From Sinorhizobium fredii USDA 205 (GTDB lineage: Bacteria; Pseudomonadota; Alphaproteobacteria; Rhizobiales; Rhizobiaceae), in contig NZ_AUTC01000166.1 in assembly GCF_001461695.1 (NCBI RefSeq), positions 1-37,607 on the forward strand: a stretch of 37,607 bases of DNA. Reading direction: 5' to 3'. The notes below the pieces were generated by a model. The model did no database searches and was not told the DNA's origin. It worked only from the letters and a program-made list of their open reading frames with translations. The translations under genes were made by a program, and so were the position numbers. Of this stretch, positions 16,315-24,873 are shown piece by piece. Each line of letters begins with the position of its first letter. Position 1 is the stretch's first letter.

Positions 16315-17152
16315 CGCCTCGCCGATCCTCTCCATTCGCGACCTGAATGTTCGTTTCGGTCGGAACGCAATTGCCGCCATCACCGATGTCAGCTTCGACG
16401 TCGGCCGCGAGCGCGTCGGAATCGTCGGCGAATCCGGCTCCGGCAAGTCGACGACCGGCCGGGCGATCATGCGGCTGCTGCCGCCCAAGGCCGGCGTGAC
16501 TGCCACAAGGATGGCTTTCTGCGGCGAGGAGATCCTCGACAAGACCGAGCGGCAGATGAACCGGCTGCGGGGGCAGGAAATGGCGCTGATCATGCAGGAT
16601 CCGCGCTATTCGCTGAACCCGGTCCTGCCGATCGGCAAGCAGATCGCCGAGTCGGCCCGGCTGCATCTCGGTCTCAAGGGCAAGGAGGCCTTGAAGGCGG
16701 CGCGCGACATGCTCGCCCGGGTGCGGATCAACGATCCGGACCGGGTGATGCGGCAATATCCGCACCAGATCTCCGGCGGCATGGGCCAGCGCGTGATGAT
16801 CGCGATGATGCTGATCGCGCGGCCGAAGCTCGTCATCGCCGACGAGCCGACCTCGGCGCTCGACGTCAGCGTGCGCAAGGACGTTCTGCTGCTGCTCGAC
16901 GAGCTGGTGCGCGAGAACAATTCCGGCCTCATCCTCATCAGTCACGACATCCGGATGGTGGCAAGCTTCTGCGACCGGATCATCGTCATGTATCGCGGCC
17001 GGATCGTCGAGGAACTGACGGGCCTGGACAAGGCGCAGCATCCCTACACGCGGGCCCTCATCGCGGCCATGCCGGACGCGCGCCATCCGGTGCGGCGGCT
17101 TGCCGTCATGGACCGCCAGGCGCTCGACAGGATCGGGGAGAGAGTAGCGTGA
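16301..17152 (+). CDS. ABC transporter ATPase, DppD type
   Basis: A 283-residue ATPase with Walker A GESGSGKST, the DppD-style signature ISGGMGQRV, Walker B LVIADEPTSALD and the switch region LISHDI. I start it at the ATG at 16301, overlapping the DppC-type gene by 14 bases. The C-terminal peptide-transporter extension begins (HPYTRALIAAMPD) but is shortened, and the cysteine cluster of typical DppD/OppD is not seen. Confidence 0.88.
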   Translation: MQDRDASPILSIRDLNVRFGRNAIAAITDVSFDVGRERVGIVGESGSGKSTTGRAIMRLLPPKAGVTATRMAFCGEEILDKTERQMNRLRGQEMALIMQDPRYSLNPVLPIGKQIAESARLHLGLKGKEALKAARDMLARVRINDPDRVMRQYPHQISGGMGQRVMIAMMLIARPKLVIADEPTSALDVSVRKDVLLLLDELVRENNSGLILISHDIRMVASFCDRIIVMYRGRIVEELTGLDKAQHPYTRALIAAMPDARHPVRRLAVMDRQALDRIGERVA

Positions 17153-17886
17153 TCAGGGTCGAGAATCTCGATGTCGCGTTCGGCCACGGCCAAGGCCGCC
17201 ACCATGTCGTGCGGCAGGTCAGTCTTTCGGTGGCGCGCGGCGAGACGCTCGGCATCGTCGGCGAGTCCGGTTGCGGCAAGTCGACGCTGCTGCGCTCGCT
17301 GGCCGGCCTGGAACGCGGCTGGACGGGGCGCATCTGGTTCGAGGGGCGCGAGGTCGGAACGGTCCGCCGGCGCGAGGAGCTCAAGCTTGCCCAGATGGTG
17401 TTCCAGGACCCCTACGGTTCGCTCCATCCGCGCCACCGCATCGGCACGGCGCTCGCCGAGCCCTTGAGGGCGATGGGATATCCAGACGATCGACAGAAGG
17501 TGCTGCGGGCCCTGCGACAGGTTGGCCTGCCTGCCGATTTCGCCAATCGCTTCCCGCACGAGCTCTCGGGCGGCCAGCGGCAGCGTGTCGCGATCGCTCG
17601 GGCGTTGATCCTCTCTCCGCCGATCCTGCTGCTGGACGAGCCGACCTCGGCGCTTGACGTTTCGATCCAGGCCGAGGTTCTCAACCTCTTGGCGGACCAG
17701 CGCGACGAGCGAAGCCTTACATTCGTGCTGGTGAGCCACGATCTCGCCGTCGTCGCCCATATGTGCGATCGGGTGCTTGTGATGAAGGACGGGACATTCG
17801 TAGACGAACTGACGAAGGATGACCTGCAGCGCGGCGTCGCCCATCACAGCTATGCGCGCGAGCTTTTCGAAGCGAGCTTCCTTTAA
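17149..17886 (+). CDS. ABC transporter ATPase, DppF type
   Basis: A 245-residue ATPase with Walker A GESGCGKST, signature LSGGQRQRV, Walker B ILLLDEPTSALD and LVSHDLAVV. It starts at a GTG overlapping the preceding TGA, with GGGGAGAG upstream. It is about 80 residues shorter than typical DppF and stops at the HxYAREL point where the usual C-terminal extension would start. All ATP-site motifs are intact, so it should be functional. It is the last gene of the operon and converges on the response regulator gene. Confidence 0.88.
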   Translation: MIRVENLDVAFGHGQGRHHVVRQVSLSVARGETLGIVGESGCGKSTLLRSLAGLERGWTGRIWFEGREVGTVRRREELKLAQMVFQDPYGSLHPRHRIGTALAEPLRAMGYPDDRQKVLRALRQVGLPADFANRFPHELSGGQRQRVAIARALILSPPILLLDEPTSALDVSIQAEVLNLLADQRDERSLTFVLVSHDLAVVAHMCDRVLVMKDGTFVDELTKDDLQRGVAHHSYARELFEASFL

Positions 17887-17908
17887 GGTCAGCATGTAAC
17901 CAGCGGGT

Positions 17909-18274
17909 TCATACGGCGGGAACCATGCTTTTGATTCTGCTGATGAGCTCGCTGCCGTCGAACGGCTTGGTGAGGCGCGGCAGGCAGCGAAAGCGCTCCG
18001 GCAGATCGGACCCGGCATAGCCAGTGAGCAGCAGGACGGGCACGTGGCGTTCGAGCAGCTCGTCGACGAGCGGGTAGACGAACTCGCCTCGCAGATTGAG
18101 GTCCAGCGTCGCCACGTCGAATGTCTCGGCGCGCGATGCCGCGATTGATGTGCTGAGGCTGGTGAACGGTCCGACCACCAAATATCCGGCCGCGATTAGA
18201 TCGTCCTCGATCTGCAGCGCCACCAGAAATTCGTCTTCGACGACGAAGACCCGGCATGGCTGCGCGGCGGTCAT
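17909..18274 (-). CDS. exsF: Single-domain response regulator, ExsF-like
   Basis: A 121-residue receiver domain without an output domain. The acidic pocket is Glu13/Asp14, the phospho-acceptor is Asp58 in TLDLNLRGE, and Thr84 and Lys103 (LTKPF) complete the active site. Its ATG overlaps the kinase stop by four bases (ATGA), so the two are coupled. Such regulators paired with HWE kinases act through protein contacts, for example in general stress or phosphorelay circuits. The symbol rests on the S. meliloti arrangement of exsF-exsG next to exsH as I know it, not on an alignment. Confidence 0.82.
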   Translation of the reverse strand: MTAAQPCRVFVVEDEFLVALQIEDDLIAAGYLVVGPFTSLSTSIAASRAETFDVATLDLNLRGEFVYPLVDELLERHVPVLLLTGYAGSDLPERFRCLPRLTKPFDGSELISRIKSMVPAV

Positions 18275-20994
18275 GGGGAAGGTTCGCGAGGGTAGGGGAT
18301 ATCGATCGTGCAGACCAAGCCCTGCGGCGCGAATTCGAGTTGGACTTCGCCGCCAAGGTCGGAGGCCAGGACGCGTTCAAGCAGCAAGCGGCCGAACCCG
18401 TTGCGTTTCGGGGCGAGGACCGGCGGACCGCCCGATTCACTCCAGCGGACCCGGAGCCGATCGGTTCCCCGAGCTGACCATTCGATATCGACGCTGCCAC
18501 TCTTCACCGAAAGCGCACCGTGTTTCGCGGCGTTGGTGGCGAGTTCGTGCGCCGCCATGCCGAGCGTCAGGGCGTATTTCGGCGGCAGCTTTGTCGGCGG
18601 GCCGGCGAGCGTCACGTTGTTCCTGGCGTCGTCATGATAGGGGGCCAATTCGTCGAACAGCACGGTTTCCAACGAGACGCCTGACCAGCTTGCTTCGGCG
18701 AGACGAGTATGGGTTTGCGCCAGGGCCCTGATGCGGGCATCGAAAGTGCGATGCGCCTCATGGAAATCCGGGTTGATCGAAAAAGACTGGCGAGCAATGG
18801 AGCTTACGATTGCAAGTGTATTTTTGACGCGGTGGCTGAGCTCGGCGACGAGAAGGCTGCGCTGCGACTCGGCTTCCTTGCGCTCTGTGATGTCCATGCA
18901 AACGCCGGCCAGCTTGCCCGGCTTCGCGGCACCCTGAGGCGAGAACTGCCCGAACGTCTCCATCCAACGAATGCTTCCGTCCGGGAGCCTGATGCGGTAG
19001 ACGACGTGATACTCCTCGCGAGTCTCCATCGCCCTGGCGATTTCCAGCTCGACAAGCGGAAGATCGTCGGGATGTATGTCCCGTTTGAAATCGGCAAATG
19101 TGCCTCCGAACGTTCCGGGCTCGATATCATGGAGCGCCTCGAGGCCCGGCGACCATATCACCTTGCCGGTGCCGATGTTCCATTCCCAGGCGCCCATCCG
19201 TCCGGCACCGAGCGCGATCTGCAGCCGGCGTTCGCTCTCCCGCAGGGCTTCTTCCACCAGCTTGCGCTCGGTTATGTCCACCGATGCCGCCACTGCGCCG
19301 ATCACTTCACCGGCGGCATCGCGCAACGGCGTCGCATTCCCGAAGACGTGACGCGACGTTCCATCTTCGAAGCGAATTTCCTCCTCGAAATTCTGCACGT
19401 CCTCGCCCCGAGCCGCGCGCTGTACCGGCAGCTCCTCAGGCGCCAGCATTCGTCCCGTGGCAAATACGCGGAAGTTGTCGGGGCGCTCGCCGGTCGGGGC
19501 CGACAGTGACAAGTTGCCATCCGGTGCTTGCCGGAGAAGCTCATAGGCGGCTCGATTGCCGCTGATGACCCGGCAATCCGGCGTGCGCGCGATCCAGATC
19601 GACGCCGGCACGGCCTCCATGATGGCCATCAACTCGGCCGCGCGTGCCCTCTCTGTCGCCTCGTTTTGCCGCAATTGCTCCTCTGCAACGCGCCTTGCCT
19701 CTTCGGCGCGCATGCGCTGAATGCTGAAGCCGAGTTGCCTCGCGATCGTCAATGCCACACCGATCTCGTTGTCGGTGAAGACATGCGGCCGGTCGTAGTA
19801 GGTCATGAACTTGCCGATGAGCCTACCGTCGGCGACGAGCGGAATGAAGCCGAGCGCAGCAATGCCTTCCGCTTCGATTATCGGTCTGAGGGCAGCCAGG
19901 GCCTCGGCGTGTGCTACGTCCTGGAGGAAGATGGGCTCCGGATCTTGTTCCTCGGCGGTCCAGGGGGAATGCCCGTCAACCGCGCCCCGATATTGTGACG
20001 AAAGACCGCGCCAGGCAACGAAATGCATCGTTGCGGTGCTTTCGAAAAGCAGAATGGAGGCGCGGTGGCATCCAAGCGCACCCTGGATGGCATCGAGCGC
20101 GGCTTCGTAAACCTCCGAGTCGTCCTGGGCCCGATGGAGTCTCTCGGTCAGGCGATAGAGTGCGGCCTGTTCGCGCAAACGGGCGGCCAGCGCCTCGCCG
20201 GCCCGCTTTTGTTCGGTGATGTCGCGGGCGATCTTTGATGCGCCGACGATACGTCCTGTAGCATCGCGAACCGGCGAAACTGTCAGCGAGATTTCGATCA
20301 GGGCGCCATCCTTGCGGCGGCGTGTCGTCTGGTAGTGATCGATGCGCTCGCCGCTGCGGATGCGTCTGAGGATATTGGGCTCCTCGTTCTCATAGCCGGG
20401 CGGCATGAGAATGGTGATCGACTTGCCTACGACCTCGTCGTGCGCATATCCGAAGAGCCGCTCGGCGCCCTTGTTCCAGCTTGTTATGATGCCGTTCAAA
20501 TCCTTAGTGACGATGGCGTCGTCCGAGGATTCGACAATTGCCGCAAGATACCGGGAATCCTTCTCTGCGCTCTTGTGGTCGCTTATGTCGACGAGGAGAT
20601 TGACCGCGCCGGTCAGTTCGCCGGACGCGTCGAAGATCGGTGTCGGATGCGGGAGGAGTAATGCCGTCGAACCGTCCGGTCGAACCGCCACCAGTTCCTG
20701 TCCCCTGATCGGCTGTCGCCCTTTCAGCGCCATTGCCATCGGGCATTCGTCGTGCGGCAGTGGCGAGCCATCGGGCCGGCGAAGCTTCCAGCTGACGCAC
20801 CAGCGATCCTGGCCGAGTTCCGGCTGACGCCCGGCGAGATCGGCCGCGGCTGGGTTGCAATAGGTGACGAAGCCCTCCGCATCGGTCGTGTAGACGGCAA
20901 AGGCCAGTGCATCGAGTGCCGCTCGAAAATCCGGTGACCCCAAGGCACCAAGATCGCCCAAAACAAATTTGGGCAGAGTTTCCGCACTGCACAT
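18271..20994 (-). CDS. exsG: HWE-family sensor histidine kinase with PAS and GAF domains, ExsG-like
   Basis: A 907-residue cytoplasmic sensor with no clear membrane segment. In order: PAS (about 20-140), PAS with PAC (about 145-265), GAF (about 285-440), PAS (about 470-590), PAS/PAC (about 600-715), then an HWE-type kinase core. The phospho-accepting His is in ELSHRVKNTLA, the N-box is AAHELATNAAKHGALS, and the WxE motif is RWSESGGP. I chose the ATG at 20994 because GGAGGGA precedes it closely; the frame is open 69 bases further upstream. It probably reads cytoplasmic, redox or light cues through its PAS/GAF domains; no conserved cysteine for a LOV flavin was recognised. It is divergent from the exsH-like gene. 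Confidence 0.88.
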   Translation of the reverse strand: MCSAETLPKFVLGDLGALGSPDFRAALDALAFAVYTTDAEGFVTYCNPAAADLAGRQPELGQDRWCVSWKLRRPDGSPLPHDECPMAMALKGRQPIRGQELVAVRPDGSTALLLPHPTPIFDASGELTGAVNLLVDISDHKSAEKDSRYLAAIVESSDDAIVTKDLNGIITSWNKGAERLFGYAHDEVVGKSITILMPPGYENEEPNILRRIRSGERIDHYQTTRRRKDGALIEISLTVSPVRDATGRIVGASKIARDITEQKRAGEALAARLREQAALYRLTERLHRAQDDSEVYEAALDAIQGALGCHRASILLFESTATMHFVAWRGLSSQYRGAVDGHSPWTAEEQDPEPIFLQDVAHAEALAALRPIIEAEGIAALGFIPLVADGRLIGKFMTYYDRPHVFTDNEIGVALTIARQLGFSIQRMRAEEARRVAEEQLRQNEATERARAAELMAIMEAVPASIWIARTPDCRVISGNRAAYELLRQAPDGNLSLSAPTGERPDNFRVFATGRMLAPEELPVQRAARGEDVQNFEEEIRFEDGTSRHVFGNATPLRDAAGEVIGAVAASVDITERKLVEEALRESERRLQIALGAGRMGAWEWNIGTGKVIWSPGLEALHDIEPGTFGGTFADFKRDIHPDDLPLVELEIARAMETREEYHVVYRIRLPDGSIRWMETFGQFSPQGAAKPGKLAGVCMDITERKEAESQRSLLVAELSHRVKNTLAIVSSIARQSFSINPDFHEAHRTFDARIRALAQTHTRLAEASWSGVSLETVLFDELAPYHDDARNNVTLAGPPTKLPPKYALTLGMAAHELATNAAKHGALSVKSGSVDIEWSARGTDRLRVRWSESGGPPVLAPKRNGFGRLLLERVLASDLGGEVQLEFAPQGLVCTIDIPYPREPSP

Positions 20995-21166
20995 AGTTCC
21001 CTCCGCACGCCGCGTAGCACCGGACAACGCCGCTGATCGGAGCTTTGTTCCAGAACGCCCCAAAAGACGTAGGGGTGTGGAGGCCGGCCGGCGATGGTAG
21101 GTTCGCCGGAGGAGGGGTGTAGCCTTTGGGCTTCGCGGAGGAGGTCAACCAAACTGGAGATATTCG

Positions 21167-22564
21167 ATGAGCAGAACTGTGCTGAATGCCGTGGGCGTGC
21201 CCCTCTACTATAGCGGAAGCTCGACGGCCTGGTTTTCCGCCACCGGATCGGGGCCGACGCTCCATGGCACCGCCGGCAACGATTCCATGTGGGGCGATAG
21301 TTCCGTCAATGTCACCATGATCGGCGGCAAGGGGGACGACATCTATTACCTCTATTCCGGGATCAACCGGGCCCGCGAGGCGGCGGGCGAGGGTGTCGAT
21401 ACGATCAATACATGGATGAGCTACACGCTTCCGGAGAACTTCGAGAACCTGACCGTCACCGGCAATGGCCGGTCCGCCTTCGGAAATGACATCGACAACA
21501 TCATCAAGGGTGGCTCGGGAAGCCAGACGCTCGACGGTGATGGCGGCAATGATGTGCTGATCGGTGCGGGTGGCGCCGACACCTTCGTATTCGCGCGCGG
21601 CAACGGAAGCGACCTTATCACCGATTTCAACTTCGACGACATCGTCCGTCTGGATGGCTATGGGTTCACCTCCTTCGAGCAGGTTCTGGCCAATGTGAGC
21701 CAGGAGGGTTCCGATCTGAGGCTCGCCTTGGCTGACGGCGAGAGCCTGGTGTTCGCGAATACGACTGTCGATGAATTGCAGGCACACCAGTTCCGGCTCA
21801 GCCTGGATCGCTCCGTCCTGACGCAGACATTTTCGGACGAATTCAACACGCTTCAGCTCCGCAATGGCACGAGCGGCGTCTGGGATACCAAATTCTGGTG
21901 GGCGCCGGACAAGGGAAGCACGCTTACCGGGAACGGCGAACTGCAATGGTATATCAACCCGAGCTACCAGCCGACCGCTGCCGCCAATCCGTTTTCTGTT
22001 AGCAACGGCGTCCTGACGATCAAAGCCGCGGCTGCGCCCGAAGCGATCCAGGCGGAAATCAACGGGTATGACTACACGTCCGGGATCCTGACGACCCATG
22101 CGTCCTTCGCCCAGACCTATGGCTATTTCGAAATCCGCGCCGACATGCCGGATGACCAGGGCGTATGGCCGGCCTTCTGGCTCCTGCCCGCCGACGGCTC
22201 CTGGCCGCCGGAACTCGACGTTGTCGAAATGCGCGGGCAGGACCCGAATACCATCATCGCCACCGTGCATTCCAACGAAACCGGCTCGCAGACCAGTATC
22301 GCCAGCGCCGTGAGGGTTGCCGACACAAGCGGCTTTCACAAATATGGCGTGCTTTGGACGGAAGACGAGATCGTCTGGTATTTTGACGACGCGGCGATCG
22401 CGCGCGCCGACACGCCTTCGGATATGCACGACCCGATGTATATGCTTGTCAATCTTGCCGTCGGCGGCATCGCCGGCACGCCGAGCGACGGGCTGGTCGA
22501 CGGCTCCGAGATGAAGATCGACTATATCAAGGCCTATCAGCTGGACGCCGGCTGGCAGATCTGA
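21167..22564 (+). CDS. exsH: RTX-containing GH16 endo-beta-glycanase, ExsH-like
   Basis: A 465-residue secreted enzyme. Residues about 30-150 carry calcium-binding RTX-like repeats (GTAGNDSMWGD, GGKGDDIYYL, GDGGNDVLIGAGGADTFVF). Residues about 225-460 form a glycoside hydrolase family 16 domain with the catalytic motif ELDVVEM (nucleophile Glu349, helper Asp351, acid/base Glu354). There is no N-terminal signal peptide, as expected for type I (PrsDE) export. In S. meliloti, ExsH together with ExoK cleaves nascent succinoglycan into shorter chains and influences biofilm and symbiosis. The size, domain order and neighbouring exsG/exsF-like genes all fit ExsH. A CTGGAG site precedes the ATG. Confidence 0.85.
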   Translation: MSRTVLNAVGVPLYYSGSSTAWFSATGSGPTLHGTAGNDSMWGDSSVNVTMIGGKGDDIYYLYSGINRAREAAGEGVDTINTWMSYTLPENFENLTVTGNGRSAFGNDIDNIIKGGSGSQTLDGDGGNDVLIGAGGADTFVFARGNGSDLITDFNFDDIVRLDGYGFTSFEQVLANVSQEGSDLRLALADGESLVFANTTVDELQAHQFRLSLDRSVLTQTFSDEFNTLQLRNGTSGVWDTKFWWAPDKGSTLTGNGELQWYINPSYQPTAAANPFSVSNGVLTIKAAAAPEAIQAEINGYDYTSGILTTHASFAQTYGYFEIRADMPDDQGVWPAFWLLPADGSWPPELDVVEMRGQDPNTIIATVHSNETGSQTSIASAVRVADTSGFHKYGVLWTEDEIVWYFDDAAIARADTPSDMHDPMYMLVNLAVGGIAGTPSDGLVDGSEMKIDYIKAYQLDAGWQI

Positions 22565-22570
22565 GATTAA

Positions 22571-22598
22571 GGAGGCCGACGCCAAGCCGCCGGCCTCC
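22571..22598. terminator. Hairpin between convergent genes
   Basis: GGAGGCCG (22571-22578) pairs perfectly with CGGCCTCC (22591-22598) around 12 bases, in the 44-base gap between the convergent glycanase and binding-protein genes. A short T-rich stretch (ACTTATTTC) follows on the + side. It is a plausible bidirectional terminator. Confidence 0.5.
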
Positions 22599-22608
22599 CT
22601 CTCAAGAC

Positions 22609-23598
22609 TTATTTCTGGATGCAGGTATCCACCGTGTCCTTGGTGCATTCGTCGAGACCGGTAAAGACCGGATCCTCGACCGGTTTGCCGGCGATCAGGT
22701 CCATCATCACCGAGGGCGCCTTATAGCCCATCTCGAAGGGGCGCTGCCCGACGAGGGCAGTGACCAGGCCCTCTTTGGCGATTGCCACCTCGTCGCCGAT
22801 CGTATCGGCGGCGCCGATGACGAATTCATTCTTGGCGATCTTGTCGGCCATCGGCTTGAACAGGTCGCGGTAAGGCTGCGGTGCGCCGAACAGCGGCCAG
22901 CCGCCCATGATGCCGAAGGCATCGAGGTCGGGATTGGCGGCAAGGATGTCGGTCATCGCCTGCACGCCTTTTGCGCCGTCGTCATTGGTGAAGACCGGGC
23001 AGCCGGCGACTTCCGTCCAGCCGCCCTCGCCCTTGAGTTCCGCCAGCCCTTTTTGACCCGTCAGCGCGTCGCGCATGCCTTGGGCGCGGCGCAGGATATT
23101 GTCGGCGCCCGGATTGCCTTCGATGGTGCAGATCTTGCCGCCGTTCGGCTTGCCCTTCTTGATGTACTCGCCGATGCGGAAACCCATCAGGTAATTGTCT
23201 GTCCCGAGATAGGTCTTGCGGAGCGCTGAATCTTCGGCCGCGAGGTCCGCATCGAGCGTCATCACCGGGACTGTCGGATTGGCGGTCTTGAGCGTCTGGG
23301 CGATGAGCTTGGCGTTCGAGGGCGAAATCGCGATCGCCGCCGTATCCGCCTTGCCCAGCATATCCTGGACGATCTGCGCCTCACCTGCCTCGTCGGATGT
23401 CGAGGCGGGGCCGGTGTAGAAGCACTCATATTCCGAATCCGGATTTTCCTTGTTCCACTTCTGGCAGCCCTGGTTGATCGCCTCGAAGAACGGGTTGTCG
23501 AGGCCTTTCACGACAATGACAAGCTGTTTCTTCTGGGCCAGAGCGGTTCCGGCGCTGAGCGCCAGGACGGCTGCGGCAAGCAATAATGCCTTCCTCAT
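22609..23598 (-). CDS. ABC sugar-binding protein, ribose type (RbsB-like)
   Basis: A 329-residue exported protein of periplasmic-binding family 4. The signal peptide covers residues 1-21 (ending ALA-Q). The mature start QKKQLVIVVKGLDNPFFEAINQGCQKW is typical for ribose/xylitol-type binders, followed by ISPSNAKLI and late LFKPMADKI. The ATG at 23598 has GGGAGGAAAGC directly ahead; an in-frame ATG at 23625 does not. It contains four or more cysteines, more than usual, for example ECFYT and DECTKDTVDTC near the C-terminus, which may form disulfides. Its ATPase and permease genes are divergent at 24874-26640. Confidence 0.85.
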   Translation of the reverse strand: MRKALLLAAAVLALSAGTALAQKKQLVIVVKGLDNPFFEAINQGCQKWNKENPDSEYECFYTGPASTSDEAGEAQIVQDMLGKADTAAIAISPSNAKLIAQTLKTANPTVPVMTLDADLAAEDSALRKTYLGTDNYLMGFRIGEYIKKGKPNGGKICTIEGNPGADNILRRAQGMRDALTGQKGLAELKGEGGWTEVAGCPVFTNDDGAKGVQAMTDILAANPDLDAFGIMGGWPLFGAPQPYRDLFKPMADKIAKNEFVIGAADTIGDEVAIAKEGLVTALVGQRPFEMGYKAPSVMMDLIAGKPVEDPVFTGLDECTKDTVDTCIQK

Positions 23599-23644
23599 GC
23601 TTTCCTCCCTTGAACGCACGGACACCCCGTGTCCGCGACACCAG

Positions 23645-24625
23645 TCAGCCGGGATACCAGACGACGCGCGGATTCTCCGCTGCGCGCTCGTACTGCCAGG
23701 CCGAGTCTAAAAGCTTCTCCAGATCATGGCCGGGTTGCCAGCCCAGCAGGTATTTGGCCTTGCTGTTGTCCATCCAATTGGAATGGAAGCGGCTCGGGAT
23801 ATCGACGGAGCCAAGGCCGCGCGTGCGGGCGAGATAGGCGGCGACTTCGCCGTAGTCGACCGGTCGATCCATCGAAATGTTGAAGAGCTGCCGGACCGCA
23901 CGGGGGTTGTCGATCGCCGCCAGTATCGCCGCGACAAGATCGTCGACATGGATGAAGTTGCGCTTTAATGGCCGCTCGTCGGCGTCCAGCAGCAACGGCA
24001 CCGTGCCGTCATTCGCGTAGCGCTTCGCATCAGCTTCGGGAACGAGATTCTTCCAGATCGGCCCGCCGAACACGTCGTCGCCAAAGGACAGAGAATACTT
24101 GAAGTCGTCCTTCTCCATGATCCACGGCGCGCGCAGGCAGCAGCCGTTGATGCCGTACTGGATGCCATATTGCTCCAGCATCACCTCTTCGAGGACCTTC
24201 GACAGGGCGTAGCAGCCCGGATAGGCCCGATGCGGCGTCGCCTCGGTGATGGGACCGTCGTGCCGGTAATGGAAATGGCCTATGCCGGCATCGCCGCCGA
24301 TGAGGATGAACTGCCGTGCGGTCTCGCTGGCGCGGAATTCCTCGAGCAGCCAGAACAGACCCTTGACCGTCACGTCCATGACGCTGTCGGGTGTTTCCTT
24401 GCAGGTGGCGAGATGGACGACATGCGTCACCCCGACGAGCGCGCGGGCGGCGACGTCGCGCTCGGCGATCGAGCCGCGGACCATTTCGACACGGTCAGTT
24501 TCGGCACACAGGCGGTTGTGGCAAAGCGCGCGGATGCGCGCCCTGGAAAAACGCGGATCGTCAAGCAGCCCAGCGATGAGATGCTGTCCGACCTTGCCCG
24601 TTGCCCCGGTGACAAGGATCAGCAT
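23645..24625 (-). CDS. NAD-dependent epimerase/dehydratase (extended SDR)
   Basis: A 326-residue Rossmann-fold enzyme. The cofactor motif TGATGKVGQH is at residues 6-15, and the catalytic Tyr/Lys pair is in GCYALSKVLEE. The start ATG at 24625 has AGGAGGAG close upstream. Enzymes of this class epimerise, dehydrate or oxidise sugars or nucleotide sugars in the cytoplasm. It is transcribed with the binding-protein gene 46 bases downstream, so it probably oxidises or isomerises the imported sugar. Uronate dehydrogenase-like SDRs are one possibility, but the substrate is not determinable here. Confidence 0.82.
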   Translation of the reverse strand: MLILVTGATGKVGQHLIAGLLDDPRFSRARIRALCHNRLCAETDRVEMVRGSIAERDVAARALVGVTHVVHLATCKETPDSVMDVTVKGLFWLLEEFRASETARQFILIGGDAGIGHFHYRHDGPITEATPHRAYPGCYALSKVLEEVMLEQYGIQYGINGCCLRAPWIMEKDDFKYSLSFGDDVFGGPIWKNLVPEADAKRYANDGTVPLLLDADERPLKRNFIHVDDLVAAILAAIDNPRAVRQLFNISMDRPVDYGEVAAYLARTRGLGSVDIPSRFHSNWMDNSKAKYLLGWQPGHDLEKLLDSAWQYERAAENPRVVWYPG

Positions 24626-24678
24626 GCTCTCCTCCTGCTGATAGCTAATATCCACGCGCTTCGCGCGTCAACGAATAT

Positions 24679-24689
24679 TTGTAATACAA
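24679..24689. promoter_or_regulatory. FadR-class GntR operator candidate
   Basis: TTGTAATACAA is an 11-base palindrome that fits the TnGTnnnACnA consensus of FadR-class GntR sites exactly. It lies in the 248-base gap between the divergent epimerase and ATPase genes, where it could control both. No GntR gene is adjacent; GntR regulator 2 (11937-12635) or one outside the window might bind it. Confidence 0.45.
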
Positions 24690-24873
24690 TATTAGTTCGC
24701 GCGCATGTACGTCTTTATTTGTAGGACGATTGATTGACGCTGTTCCGCGCATTTGCGTAAATGGAGATCGCATTACCCAGGGGGAGGAGACCCGGGCGGC
24801 GGCGGCATATAGGCTCTTGCCAAGCGAGGTATGCTCGGAGCGCAGCTTCGGCCACAGGTATCGGGAGGCTAAC

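Noticed and set aside
20504..22648. 714-codon open frame on the - strand
   Set aside because: Runs antisense through the glycanase gene and into the kinase gene in another frame; composition is artefactual.
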